From Ceratobasidium sp. AG-K (lineage: Eukaryota > Basidiomycota > Agaricomycetes > Cantharellales > Ceratobasidiaceae): DNA of 64,000 nt. The stretch spans positions 8,618,001 through 8,682,000 of the forward strand of contig JAWNGF010000001.1 in assembly GCA_037039685.1 (NCBI GenBank). The letters run 5' to 3'. The notes below the pieces were generated by a model. It saw only the letters and a list, made by a program, of their open reading frames with translations, had not been told where the DNA came from and made no database searches. A program made the translations under genes and the position numbers. This document shows, piece by piece, positions 34,287 to 45,390 of the stretch (positions are counted from its first letter, which is position 1; every line of letters begins with the position of its first letter).

Positions 34287-36061
34287 ATGAACGGCGCTCA
34301 ACGGCACCCCCCTAACACGGCTAGCCCTCTCAACCGCACTGGCGTCCCTCTTCCTCACACCAGTGGCTCACCTAGACCTTCTGGAGGTCTCCTACCCAAC
34401 ATCACCGCGTCGCTCCGTAATGTCCTACTGCACAACAACAATGCACTCAACCATGCGATATCTCAACTCGAAGTCGCAGGGGACATTCAAAGCGAGCTGG
34501 TAGCTGCTCGTGCTGCTCACGCAAAGGTGTCCATGGATCTCAGAAGGGTAACCGATGAGAACATGGCGCAGGGACTTCAACTTCAGCAGGCTCAGACCGA
34601 TCTGACGGTCATGAATCAGAAATTGCACGGAGCAAGGGAACAGTTGAGGCTTTTGGAATCGAGGATTGCGAATGGAGCTGGCGGTAGGTCTTCGGCACAG
34701 GAAATATACGCTAAGGTACGAATGTATTCCTCTCGAGAGTTTTCGATCTTACAATGCATCATCTTATTCAGAGACAGATAGAAATACTCAACTTGGCGTT
34801 TGGTAGCGCGAACCAGCAGATAAACGAGCTCACCAAAAATCTGCAGATGGCTACTTCTGCAGCAATTGTAGCGCAAACTTCAGACAGTGTGCTCCCACCG
34901 GTGGATGAGTTGGGCACATCGTCAGCTCGAGTACAAGATGTCGGCAAGCAGTTGGCCGCCCTTCTCAAGCTCTCAGACGATGACTTCAGTGGGACTCCTG
35001 ATCAACCAATACCAGCTATCGAAATGAACACCAATGGAGAGGTACGTTGCCAAATTCCCTACTTCCCAATACCTACTCAGCTAGAACCGGGTTTTAGATA
35101 GGCAAAGCGGAAAAACTTCAAGTCAGTATTTGGTCCCTAGTACAATGATGCTTACTTCATGAACCCCGTATAAACTAGATTTTAGCCTACTTCAGAACGC
35201 TGTGCAGCGAATGTGACAATCGTAAGCTCACGACAAGCCACTTGTGCCAGGATATCTTACTTTCCCAGTTCGCAACTCGGCACAAGCTTATGCGTCACGA
35301 AACGCAGCATTAGAGGCGACACTGTCAACGATCAGAACACTTCACGTCGAGGCATGTATCATTATCCAATCAGTACTCTGATTTTAACTCAACCGCGATC
35401 GTTTCAGGCAGCACCAATTATCCCTCAGCCATCCCTTCCACCTCCTACACCCATTGAAGGCGACGGAGAAGTTCAGATGGACATTGAGCGCACCGAAGCG
35501 GCGCGGGCGTCTCGTCAAATCACACAACCTCCCACCCCAACACAATCTACGCACCCGATTCATACCGTATCTGTGCCGTCGGTGCCGACGACGCCTTCCC
35601 AGTCAACATTCCCTCAGACTGATATACCCCAACGAAAGCGGCAGCGCACATCGACCGAGGCAAGTACCCCTGAACCTCTCCCTCGGGACGACATGCTGCA
35701 CGCATTTGTTCGAATTGTGAATACTACCTATGAACTGAAACCTAACGAAGCAAATGAGGGGCAGAAGCGGTTGGTATGCAAGTGGTGCGAGTGAGTAAAT
35801 CTTTGCTTGCCGAGATCGCTGAACTGAGTAGGTGGAAAGAAAACGCCACAAGGAACAGCCCGAATATACGGTTGTGTCTTTCCCTTATGACCAGAGCTTC
35901 CTATCACAGTCCCCCCCTTACCTAGCGCCGAATTGACTCGGACACTGGTTCGCCCCTGGGTGGAGCACGTCCAAGAAAGACACCAAAAGGTGTACGCTAA
36001 AGTAGTAGAAAACTTTGAGCGTATCAAGGTCAAAATGGCCGCCATGCCCGCACGTCCGTAG
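34287..36061 (+). CDS. Unknown coiled-coil protein with a C-terminal CxxC...HxxxxH motif
   Basis: Not recognised. The N-terminus is Pro/Ser-rich (MNGAQRHPPNTASPLNRTGV), then comes a coiled coil: ISQLEVAGDIQSELVAARAA and EQLRLLESRIANGA, joined to RQIEILNLAFGSANQQINEL. The middle is disordered (PQPSLPPPTPIEGDGEVQMD), then a basic patch PQRKRQRTSTEA that could be a nuclear signal. The C-terminal block DDMLHAFVRIVNTTYEL runs to KRLVCKWCEWKENATRNSPN, then RAELTRTLVRPWVEHVQERH and QKVYAKVVENFERIKVKMAA. C-x2-C and H-x4-H about 30 residues apart suggest an unusual zinc finger. The last two introns were placed by phase. A nuclear role is inference. Confidence 0.65.
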
Positions 36062-36196
36062 TGTAATCGCGCGGCCGCTTTCTTGGCAACCAAAATCACC
36101 GGCTCATATCTATTAAATTATATATGATTTTCTGTCCTCAGTATATTGAATGTACAAATCTTCCAATCCTACGTGTCCGCCAGTGGCAAGAATAAC

Positions 36197-38278
36197 TCAA
36201 GTGCGGTCAGGTTCGGCACCATCACCAGTTGAATAGTCGGCAGTGTCCTTAACCGCATCAACGCCATGAATTCCAAGGCATGCTTCCTTGAGAGCCCGCA
36301 TAACCTACAATCCAATTCAGTACGTATGAACCTGCCTATCAGTAGACGAACATACGTGAGGAATAACAAGCTTGTCCACGTCCTGACCCCAAAGCATATC
36401 CAAATGTTCATGATCGGGAACCTAGAGTATGGATAAACGGTCATTTAGTCGCGGCGTAGCAATTCCGTACTATACTACTTACGCCTCGATAAGTGGTGTG
36501 TTTTGGTAACTCGGCAAGCATCACATCAATATCGACTAGACTGTCGATCTCGCCGTAAAGGAGAAAAATCGGAGTTACTATGTTCCTAGTCGGGAACTAT
36601 AGGCGTGTCAATTTGGAGGCGAACCACGACTGTATAATGAAATCTGACCTTGGCGGGCTGATAGAACTTCTTCCCTAGGAAGCTCACTGGAGCCTGCACT
36701 TCGTCGTCGTACCTATCCACGCGTGATGAGCATAAATTAACCCTGGTGATTGACGGCACTCACATCTGGAATCCAGCATTTCGCATGATCTGAAACCAAT
36801 GAACGACAGACTTGGTTGAGGTGTATGAATACAAATGGGCATATGCAGCAAGCTTCTGCGAGAGAGTAATATTCCCTCCACGCCAATTGAAGAGTAGCGT
36901 GAGAGCAGTGTCGATCACCTTCACAAAGATCGGGGGGTCTGTATGGCCGTTAATTCCGTGTACCGGAGTTGAGAAACTTTACTCACAGAGAATACTCTGC
37001 CAGAACACGGTCGATGGCAAGATAGACTTTCGCCCAAAGAACAGGTACATCAAAGTTGGTGATGCTTTCATGAGAGCGTCGACAATGGGCTGTTGCAGTC
37101 CTAGGTTGCAGAATGTACCATTAGTAGGGGCGAAGCCGGCGAAATTAAATGCTCACCTGCTGGCGCCATTGCGGGGGCGAGTGCGATGAACACATCCACT
37201 TTTTCGTTGAGATCGGGATGTATGCTAAGTGCAGCAAAAGCCTGGGCAGTGCCTTGACTGTTTAGGTTGCTAATTAGATACATGCCGTTGGTTGTCACCC
37301 GCTGAAGCTCACCTAAACCCAACATAACTCAATGACTTGCTCTTGGTAAGACCAAGGATGTACCCAATAGAGTCCGGGATATCGTAGAGGCAAAAGTCGT
37401 CAATGGAATAATTCCAAAACCTGGTTTGATTAGGTGTCGAATAAATGGACTTTTTGCTGTACTTGTTGCCACGGTTATTTCCTGATTTCAACGGAATTTA
37501 GTAGAGCTCCCGAAACAATCTCCCGAACTCACCAAGCCATACGTCGTACCCAGCATCGGCAAGAATAAATGGAAGGCATCTGTCCGCGTCTGTGAGACAA
37601 ACCCAGACCTCTAAGAATGGGTATTAGTAAGCACAATCCTTTTCACGTGAAAGTGGCAGCGTACCAGAGTTCATCATTAGACCTAGCAACAACGGCGTCC
37701 AATCCCATGGTTAGCGAAATAGATCTTCAAAGGGCAATGCGCTCACCATGATGCAGGTATACAACAGGTTTTCGGGCTCGAGTACCAGGATGCAGAGTAT
37801 GTTCACCCCGCGCATTGGGCAAGCGGTGGAGCCCAAGCATGTAACCGTCCTTGGTTTGCACGACATGGCTCTCGCTCGTATAGCCCCAAAGTTGACACAG
37901 CTGCTCAAAATCCTCTGCCGCACGTATTTTTTCGACGTGCCTCTTTTCTTTGGCTTCGGAGCGTTGGGAGCCGGGCGAAGGAGACCGCTCGTGTTTCTCA
38001 GAGTTCCGGGATAAGAATACTTCACGAGACTTGTCGTAGAACCTGCAGCGACAGAGTTAGTATGCTGTCGATCTTCTGAGGAAAGTTGCCGACCATCTTA
38101 AAACAGAAGTGGGTAGGGCAAGTGTCAGGATGCGAATGAGCGATTCAAACAAGACAAAAGCGAATCCTAAAAGAAGGGCAGTATACTCTCGGCTAGTATA
38201 CGTTAGTTTTTTAAAGTCAGAAAAAAGTCGCGTAACATACATCGAGAGCCGGCCGAGCACCGGGACCTTCACAGGCAT
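36197..38278 (-). CDS. Lipase-like alpha/beta hydrolase with an N-terminal membrane anchor
   Basis: Acid-lipase/steryl-ester-hydrolase-type alpha/beta hydrolase, about 530 residues. Start at 38278: MPVKVPVLGRLSMYVTRLFS, then a hydrophobic helix (YTALLLGFAFVLFESLIRIL) that should anchor it in a membrane. Then come EDFEQLCQLWGYTSESHVVQ, TKDGYMLGLHRLPNARGEHT and KPVVYLHHGLMMNSEVWV (oxyanion strand). DAGYDVWLGNNRGNKYSKKS is typical of the family. The nucleophile elbow GFSQGTAQAFAAL is completed across an intron. The C-terminal acid and His blocks are FLLYGEIDSLVDI and HEHLDMLWGQDV. Yeast Yeh1/Yeh2/Tgl1 are the closest functional models for a steryl-ester hydrolase; this subfamily assignment is inference. 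It is divergent from eIF4E, with 256 bp between starts. Confidence 0.87.
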
Positions 38279-38534
38279 GATCGAGGAGTGGGTTAGGAGT
38301 GGGAGACGATCACGTGCCAGCCAGTGCTTAGTCAGGTGCAATTTCTCTGATCCGTTCCATCACTTTGTCTTGCAAATCAACACTTGTTTCTCCAGCCTCG
38401 CCCCTTGCACGTTTACCGAACACTCGATTGTCTAACGCAGCTGGCCCGCAATTAGATCTAAATCGTCGAAACTACAAAATCCACAACTCTTGAACTATCT
38501 GTCTTGCTACCCGTAACTGTACCGCTTGCCCAGC
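38279..38534. promoter_or_regulatory. Divergent lipase/eIF4E intergenic region
   Basis: This 256-bp gap contains CACGTG at 38311-38316, close to the lipase start. A pyrimidine-rich tract upstream of the eIF4E ATG (CTTGCTACCC region near 38505) is typical of a translation-factor leader. Confidence 0.35.
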
Positions 38535-39661
38535 ATGGCTTCTACTCTTCCCCCTGCCGCCCAAGCCGCGTCTCAGGCTGCCCTTAATGCAGCCATTGCT
38601 GATTCTCCCGAGGTAGAACCCGGCGAGATCGAAGAGGGCCAGGACGTTGTGCTTGATCCGGCCAAGTTCGATGAAATGCGCACTGTCTTTTCAGACCCTC
38701 AAACCTTCAATGTCAAGGTGAGTCTGTAACCATGGCTTGCGTAGACACAAGACGAACGCATTATGGAATTATAGCATCCTCTTTTCTCTGCATGGACCCT
38801 TTGGTTCGACTCGCCGAACACCAAAGGCAAAACGCTCCCCCAAACCCCATCCACCTCTGTGCCCCCTACCCCGGGTGGGGTACCGCCCACCCCCGGTGCC
38901 CTAAGCTGGATGGACGATATTAAGCGCTTAATAAAATTCGACTCTGTTGAAGAGTTCTGGGGGTAAGTTTGCTAAGATCCCGCCGGGTTTATAGTTAGTA
39001 ATCTTTCAACAGGCTTTATAATAACATCGTATCCCCATCCAAACTACCGCCCAAGGCTAACTATTACCTGTTTAAAGTACGATAAGATACAAATCTCCTC
39101 TATAATATCTATACTAACAGATCGCCCCACAGGATGACATCATGCCCGCATGGGAAGATGCTAGTAACAAAGATGGTGGGAAATGGAGCGTTCAGCTACC
39201 AAAAGACAAGAACCGCGGCCGCATTGACGAAATGTGGCTTTACACCGTAAGTTTCATTTATCCCTTTAGATCCAAACGTATCTCAGGTACCTACATTAGA
39301 TGCTCGCCGCAATCGGTGAAACCTTCGATCCCGCGCTCGCCAAAGCTGCCGACCCCAACTCAACCGCCCCTCCCCTACATCTCTGATTAGCGGCGTCATT
39401 GTCTCCTCTCGTCCTCAGTTCTACCGAGTGTCAATCTGGACACGCCTTGCTCCCGGGATGGGCGCTAATCCTTCCAACCCACTCGAGACCGAGGAAGCGA
39501 TCAGGCAGCGAACGGAGCACATTGGAAAGCATTTTAAGACCGAGGTGCTTGGTTTCCAGGAGTCGCAACGAATCGCCGGACCGTTGGCCACCGAAGTTGA
39601 ATTCGTTAGCCACAAGGAAAGCGAGAAGAAGGGTGCGAAGGGGAAGAAGTGGACTGTTTGA
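38535..39661 (+). CDS. eIF4E: Translation initiation factor eIF4E (cap-binding)
   Basis: mRNA 5'-cap binding protein, about 240 residues in five or six exons. The N-terminal extension MASTLPPAAQAASQAALNAA is disordered and acidic. The core begins HPLFSLWTLWFDSPNTKGKT, the 'HPL...W..W.D' eIF4E signature. It continues WMDDIKRLIKFDSVEEFWG, LYNNIVSPSKLPPKANYYLF, the cap-stacking region DDIMPAWEDASNKDGGKWSV and DEMWLYT. Then MLAAIGETFDPA (for an IGE block), GVIVSSRPQFYRVSIWTRLA and LETEEAIRQRTEHIGKHFKT. The tail is Lys-rich (KKGAKGKKWTV). An inserted TPSTSVPPTPGGVPPTPGAL stretch after the first block is a low-complexity addition seen in some basidiomycetes. All cap-binding Trp positions appear to be present. 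Confidence 0.94.
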
Positions 39662-39850
39662 GAGATGAGTGTGCCATTATTGGATCCCTTGTGTTTTTGT
39701 CGCTCTGAATATATAGTTATGTGATTCTGTTTCATCTCGCTGAGTTTCGAGTCCAGTCAGTATTCAAATTATGCACTCTAATTCTTTGCGTAAGCTACAT
39801 CGGGTATTTATAGTAATGTTCATAATCAAGACAGTAAGTTAGGACTTCAT

Positions 39851-41772
39851 TTAAAAGTCAGCATAGGGGGGTGGAACCTTGCCCTCCTCTGTGTTGTTGC
39901 CTTGGCCTTGCGTTTGCTGACCATGGAGGAGACGGTCCCTCTCCTCCCGCTCGAGACGTGCCTTTTCTTCCTCGGCTGTGGGATGAGCCGTGCCCGATGC
40001 ATCCCCGCTATGGAGCAAACGTTCGCGCTCCTCCCGAGCGAGTCGTGCCTTCTCCTCTTCGGCCGTCTCGTGCCTGGTTGCACCTGCAAACCCAGGAAGC
40101 TGTTCGTTCTCTTGGTGGGCTGGAGGAGCTGTGCCGGCTGGATGAACGTTGCCGGCGGTAGGCACGGCATCACGGCTAAGGCTCCCACTCTTCGGACCCG
40201 GCCCTTCAGGCCCAGCCGAGACGGGTACGCCAGTTTCAGCGACTGTAACGTGGCTGGTATCATTGTGCGCGGACGGAATCGGGACAGGTGCGGCGGCAGC
40301 AGACGACGAAGTGGTGGAGGCGAATGCGGGAGCATCATCCAATGCCGTAGGAGCACGGAGAGGCGACGACACGGTCGGCGAGTGAACAGGGATGGATGCA
40401 GGAGCATGGTTCAAGGCGGTAGGGTTCAGAGGAGCAGTCTGGCCTTGCGTGGCACCATGGCCCGTGGTAGCAGTGATATCACTACGCGCAACCCCGTCAG
40501 AGCCGGGCTGAATTCCAGCCGCGGCTACAGAAGAGGATTCTGGGTGGGCGGCTTGCGATCCGAAACGTTGCTCGGCCAGAGCGCCTGGACCCGAGGGCTG
40601 GTGAGGCGTCGGCGTAGCAGTCGGAGGAAGGCTGCTGAGTTCGTCCTTGTGCGTTTCACCAAAGCTACGAGTATCCGCGCCCGCGCCTACGCCAGAGTCG
40701 ACATGAAGTGCCTGGAACTGGTTCTTCCTTCCTTGAGCAGGCGTGTACGAATCGATCGCGTGCTGGAGTTGCGACCGAACCCGAGCGGTATTTTGAGATC
40801 CCGCATATGCGCCTTGGGTTTCATGTTCCGGCAATTCAGCTAGCAGAGCTTCAGATGCGTCGGTGAGCAACTCGATCTTGGCAGCGTATTCTCTAAACGC
40901 AGCCCATTTCTTGCGCTCGCACTCGATGAGAGCACGACGCTTGAGGAGTACGACTTCGCGCTCTTGCGGGGCATCATCTTGTTCGGCCTTGCTGAGTTGG
41001 CCTTCGAGCTCGGCGATACGCTCGGCCCCATTGGCAGGAGCCTTTCCCGCTGACGCAGCGGCCTTGATACGCTCGATCTCGGCCCTCATGCTAGCCCGTG
41101 CAGTGCGACGGGGGTGAAGAGCGGTTTCAGCGTCGCGCAACGACTTGTATGATGCACGCGAGCTATCAAGGGATTTGGCGAGGTCGGAAGCGAGTGTCCC
41201 TTGTACAAAATTGAGATAGGCAATACGGTCCGAGACTAAAACCAGGTTAGAGAATGTGCTGCCGAGCATGGATACACTTACCATCCTTGACATCATCGGC
41301 TTGTTCCTGGCCCCAAAGATAAAGTTCCTTGGAGTGGCTCTTGGATTCGCGCGAGACCGCCTCAAAGTCGAGCTATACAAGATCAGACCGTGTTGCACAT
41401 CAGCTAGTTCAGCAACTTACTGCGAGGCCCTTCTGACTGGTGATGACCATTTGTAGCTGACGGGCATCTGGGCGTACTTGTGGACTGTAGACTGAACATC
41501 AGATACCCGAGATCGCGTGATGCTTCTAGAACTCACGAGTACTGGGTGTGCAGTTGCTTCAACGTATGCGTGATATTATCAATAGCATGGTGACGCCCGG
41601 TGGATTGTTGAGTCGGTTGCGTTGGATCGGTTTGGCCGTCGGCGTGATCAGGACGGTCCTCGTGAGTCTCAGAGTGACGACCGCTCAAAGCGGCTTGAGC
41701 CTAACTAGCCATTTAGTGGATTTTACTGAACGAGGAGGCGGACCGTACCTTGGCTTGTAGCTTGTGGAACAT
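39851..41772 (-). CDS. PIL1: Eisosome core protein PIL1/LSP1 family
   Basis: BAR-domain scaffold of eisosomes, the plasma-membrane furrows. The start MFHKLQAKAQAALSGRHSET, then HHAIDNITHTLKQLHTQYS, is joined by introns to MVITSQKGLALDFEAVSRES and SKELYLWGQEQADDVKDVSD. The BAR domain follows: RIAYLNFVQGTLASDLAKSL, AETALHPRRTARASMRAEIE and RRALIECERKKWAAFREYAA. Its end is KIELLTDASEALLAELPE. The last about 250 residues are disordered, Ala/Pro/Thr-rich, and contain a twice-repeated ETAEEEKARLAREERERLLH-like unit. The FQEL-type R-x-x-L-R core and Ser/Thr content suit regulation by Pkh-type kinases as in yeast, which is knowledge of the family and not seen here. The C-terminal tail is longer than in yeast Pil1. 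Confidence 0.9.
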
Positions 41773-42093
41773 GGTGCGAAGTGTAATAGGTTGGATCAAA
41801 CGGCTCCGAGTCGTTCTTTATATGCGGTGGAGCACAGCCGCCCGCGGTCACGTCACTGCCTTCGTCATTCATGTGCGCAGTTACACAGGCGACGTGAATT
41901 TCCACGGTATTCGATCGCAGTATCCTTGGCACATATAGAACTTGAGCTAAAAATGAAATTGTGTGCAAGCTGGAGAATCGATGCTCATCCTTTTGAACCA
42001 ATTCTACAATCAGCTGCGGTGTAGTTTAAGGGATTGGGGTTGAAAGTAGCATAAATGCATGGACAACGCAAACCAGCTGTATTGGGGACTCGG
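41773..42093. other. Intergenic region upstream of PIL1
   Basis: A gap of 321 bp between the PIL1-family start and the rhomboid stop. No gene is seen. It should hold the PIL1 promoter. Confidence 0.35.
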
Positions 42094-43225
42094 TTATCTA
42101 CCTATTCTAAACTTTCCACGCATCCTCAAGAAGTATGCTACTCCGGCCAATACACCTCCAACATGTCCAGCGCTATCAGTCATACCTCCACGTCGACGAA
42201 CTGACCCGTAGAGATCCCAAGCAAATATACCGCCAACACACAACCATGCTGGAACCGGTACAATAAAGAAGAGCAAGAATGTGGTGTTTGGGAACAGGCA
42301 GGCGAACAGAGATATGACACTACCCGAATGGTTAGCCAATATCAGCGACAAAAGACAGTCGTGCGGACCTATAAATTGCCCCAGAAGCACCATGTGCGTT
42401 TCCGGACTTGTGCGATACTACGGCGTTCCACACCAACGAGAAAGCACTAGATGCGATGCCTCCACCCAAGTACAAAGCGAGAAACGCCGAGTTTCCAAGC
42501 ATACGCATTACAGGGGGTGCCATAAACCTTTGACCGTGTGAGTTTGCATAGCCTAGCGCATGTAAGTCTCCTACCAGAAAGACATGCCATTGACTAGTAA
42601 GTGGCCAGTCATTTCATGAGAGAAACAGGCTGTCAAGAGCGTCCAACTGAGGATGCGTTAGTGGTTTGTACCTCAGTGAAACGGCGGCGTACATTCTACC
42701 ATCCAGGACGTTGCTCCAAGACGTGGTAAAATTTCTCCACATGAACATAAGCGGACCAGCATCTCGAAACTTTTGCTAAAGGAAGCTCATCAATACAGCT
42801 GGTCAACAATGTCATACGGTACCAACATAGTTCTCTTGGGCCCATCCCCACATGAGAAATACAATTCCATTTATCCCAATGATAGCATAGAAAATTCGAT
42901 CCGGATTCATGCGATCGATGCGTCGCTTCCAGTAGTCGAGAAATCCGCCACCATTACCCCCAGAAGCGGGCCGAGGCGGGCGAGTGATTCGTCGGATAGG
43001 GCTACGTTCTAGTGCACTCCTCAACCCACGTGTGAAATTTAAGAGAAATGAATTGCCGAGTTTCTGGTGGGGCGCATATGGGGACACTCTGGCTGGCAAG
43101 TGAGCCACGCGTACGGGTGGGTTCATGCATTGAGAAATTCTTATAGGCTGAGGATAAGTACGCAGCAAAGAGCGTGAACTAAAAAGTGGTCTACGAAGTG
43201 CATTGAGTCCGATGTATGTGGCCAT
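42094..43225 (-). CDS. PCP1: Mitochondrial rhomboid intramembrane protease
   Basis: Inner-membrane serine protease of the PCP1/PARL group, about 340 residues. The N-terminus MATYIGLNALRRPLFSSRSL is a basic presequence, followed by GGGFLDYWKRRIDRMNPDRI and the first membrane helix (FYAIIGINGIVFLMWGWAQ). Then FMWRNFTTSWSNVLDGRMYA, an LLTACFSHEMTGHLLVNGMS block (HxxxxHxxxN, typical of rhomboids), and LYLGGGIASSAFSLVWNAVV. The catalytic serine is in NAHGASGAIY and the catalytic histidine in TDSAGHVGG. It ends FLRMRGKFRIGR. Yeast Pcp1 cleaves Ccp1 and Mgm1; the substrates here are inferred by analogy. About seven introns. Confidence 0.92.
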
Positions 43226-43403
43226 CGTACGAAAGTAAACACCAAGTGGTGAGTGTTGGAGGAGACAACCAGGGAATTGGGCCGCACGTGAGCTTTGAAT
43301 GAAGCTAGCTATTCCTTGATACGGCTATTGTCGTAGACATAAACATAAGTGGCGCAATCGGTGGCGCGTATGACTGTTACACACCGCTGACATCATACAG
43401 AAA

Positions 43404-43545
43404 GGCACGTGACTCATCCTTTTTTTATTTAAAGAAGTTAAAAAAAGAATGCGTTAATTTTACGAACTACATGCGCGCGTGGGCAAACCGCTCGGTCACA
43501 AGGACAAAGGCTGTAGGAGAGATATGAGGGAAAGAGACCACCCGG
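43404..43545. repeat. Dispersed repeat, copy 2
   Basis: Begins GGCACGTGACTCATCC and runs through a T-rich spacer into TTTTACGAACTACATGCG, GGGCAAACCGCTC, TCACAAGGACAAAG and GCTGTAGGAGAG. Order and orientation match copy 1 at 6337-6470. Neither copy overlaps a recognised exon. Confidence 0.6.
43406..43416. promoter_or_regulatory. Composite E-box/Gcn4-like site 1
   Basis: CACGTGACTCA: a CACGTG palindrome overlapping a TGACTCA (AP-1/Gcn4-type) site. Site 2 at 43569-43579 is identical and is followed by the same TCC. Binding is not shown. Confidence 0.35.
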
Positions 43546-43568
43546 AGGATTGTGCAGAGGAGGGGCAA

Positions 43569-43579
43569 CACGTGACTCA
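43569..43579. promoter_or_regulatory. Composite E-box/Gcn4-like site 2
   Basis: Second copy of CACGTGACTCA, 163 bp downstream of the first in the same orientation. It lies 344 bp upstream of the rhomboid start codon. Confidence 0.35.
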
Positions 43580-44066
43580 TCCGTTTTACACGTCCACGGC
43601 CCGTTCGCGCCTGCGGCGCCCGCTGAAGGCCTCGCACTACTTGGCGCGTGCGCGTTCGAGCTCGAACACCGCGCACAGGTCAAGGTCGCTGGTTCGACCC
43701 CAGCCGAAAGTGCTTTTGCGGCTTGGTTACGAGCTGAAGCGAATCAGACGGGGCATACGGCCTTCACTATCTTTTTGGGGACCTTGGTTGTCTAACTTTC
43801 CTGGTTCAGTTGCGCGCTCTCGAAGCATCACGAGGTCGCTCGTATCCTTGTGATTTACCTTTACAGAACCACGACCGAAATCGGAAAACGACTTATGTAA
43901 TGATTGCTTTCCCGGCCGTGACATCAAAGTAGTAGTAGTATCGAAGAAAGCGAAATGATACAGGAGATAATAGACAGTGTAGGAGTAGCGCGATGTACAA
44001 TATGTGCGTATGTTGGATAGCTCGAGTTAACAAAAGGAATTTAAGAATATACGAACAACAATGGGA

Positions 44067-44078
44067 GGGGGGGGGGGG
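44067..44078. repeat. Poly-G run (12 G on the + strand)
   Basis: Mononucleotide tract just past the stop codon of the minus-strand gene at 44089-44630, so it is C12 in that transcript's 3' UTR. Length is likely to be variable and error-prone. Confidence 0.8.
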
Positions 44079-44088
44079 CGTCGGGGCG

Positions 44089-44630
44089 TCATGGATCAAG
44101 ATTGGTAAAGCCAGAGCATACTAGCGCGTGGTAATTGTCGGGAGTTTTGTGCATGACTAGGCGATATTAATCAATAAAAGGCCGACAAAGGACGCGGGAT
44201 AGGGAGGAAAACTCACTGCACTTGTAGCGTTCAGAGACGTTGGGCATGATGCTCTACAAACGATGAGGGCGAGAGTGTGTCAGACTTGGTATTCTAAATA
44301 GAACTAAAGTGCATACCCCATCTTTGAGCTTGACCGAGTACATCCAGTGCCCGTTGATCTCCTTCATGTCAACGACTGTCCCTGCGTAGTCCCACGGCGT
44401 TAGCCACCCCATACACAGCTTAAAAAAGGCCCGGGGAAATCGAGAGGGCCAAAAAATGGGGAACTTACCTGCTACCCAGCGAACCTGCTGGTAGGTTTGG
44501 GGTTCAGTGCTCAGGTACTTTGCAAAGACCTTGTCCCCCTTCTATGTATGCACTTTTCAGTTTCAGGCCAAACCATGGGATGAAAACATGGGATACGCAC
44601 AATATAAGGCATCGGATGCATAAAAGACAT
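44089..44630 (-). CDS. Small unknown protein with an SH3/Tudor-like strand pattern
   Basis: Not recognised with certainty. From ATG 44630 the exons read MSFMHPMPYI, KGDKVFAKYLSTEPQTYQQV, then MGWLTPWDYAGTVVDMKEIN and GHWMYSVKLKDG, IMPNVSERYKC and a short end CSGFTNLDP. About 90-100 residues. The 'K-G-D-K-V-F-A-K ... W-Y-x-G-T-V-V ... Y-S-V-K-L-K-D-G' pattern looks like a small beta-barrel of the SH3/Tudor/Agenet type, but this is only a visual likeness. The second donor is uncertain: GTAAGT gives a phase clash with the next exon, while GTAGCA or GTTCGC upstream keep frame. The gene is divergent from YTH1. Confidence 0.5.
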
Positions 44631-45390
44631 GTTGGGCTACAGTGGTGAGAGGCGAAGGCTGTGAGAAAAGATTGGCGGAGAGTATGGAAACCGAGCCGGC
44701 TAGATCCCGCCTTTTTATGCAGCGACGCCCGAGTTTTAGTGCGATATACGAAGAAGGCCAGTCGATCAAAGGATCCAAGTAGGTACTTTGACAATACAGA
44801 GTGTAGTTGGGCCGCGCCGTTGGTGACGGGTGTTGAATGGGGACCAGTGGGCTGCCGGACAGTTTTGACAAACAATAGACCCTGAGCTTACCATTTAGGG
44901 CCTCAAAGGTCCTCTCGCCGGGAAACGTGTTGCAGCGAGCAGCCCAAAGAACAAAGAGACAAATGCTTATGTCATAGCAATGGGCATGTGGAGCCCTTCG
45001 TAGTGGGTCCTCATGGAGACGAGCTCCGGAACGAAATTGAAGCTAATTATGCTTTTTGATTATGAGGCTAAATCAAAATACGATTGGTTCGCTCCTTGTG
45101 GCCGCACACAATGGATGGTCACTTACCCCGACAAAACAAAAGTATAGTTGTTATGTGAGAGGTCTGGGCCGCCGGGTGTGGTCGCTCAGTTGGAAGTGCT
45201 GATTTGACCGAATCACAGAAGCAGCTGGGCGCTGTGCCCTCTCATAGGACTGTAATTTGACGTCAATTGTCGAATGGTCCAAAAAAGATGTCTCTTGAAA
45301 AGTTCTGCAAGGCCTCATGGTTGACGCGACTCGGGCTGACAAACGAAAGGTCACGCGCCACCAAGTTGCCACCACTTGGACCTTGCGACC
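44631..45390. other. Divergent intergenic region
   Basis: A gap of 760 bp between the small unknown gene (-) and YTH1 (+). Open frames on the minus strand near 44504-44875 have no recognised domain. No repeats are seen. Confidence 0.35.

Larger units (their letters stand above)
43226..44088. other. Intergenic stretch with repeat copy and duplicated composite motif
   Basis: Between the rhomboid start and the stop of the small gene at 44089 (both -). It holds CACGTG at 43285, repeat copy 2 (43404-43545), two CACGTGACTCA sites, a tRNA-like T-arm near 43688-43704 and a G12 run at 44067-44078. Open frames at 43479-43853 have no recognised motif. Confidence 0.45.

Noticed and set aside
43630..43720. 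Possible tRNA: a perfect T-arm (GCTGG-TTCGACC-CCAGC) with a B-box and a nearby TTTT
   Set aside because: No 5' acceptor strand pairs with CGAAAGT, no anticodon stem of five pairs fits the expected distance, and the A-box is poor. At most a tRNA-like relic.
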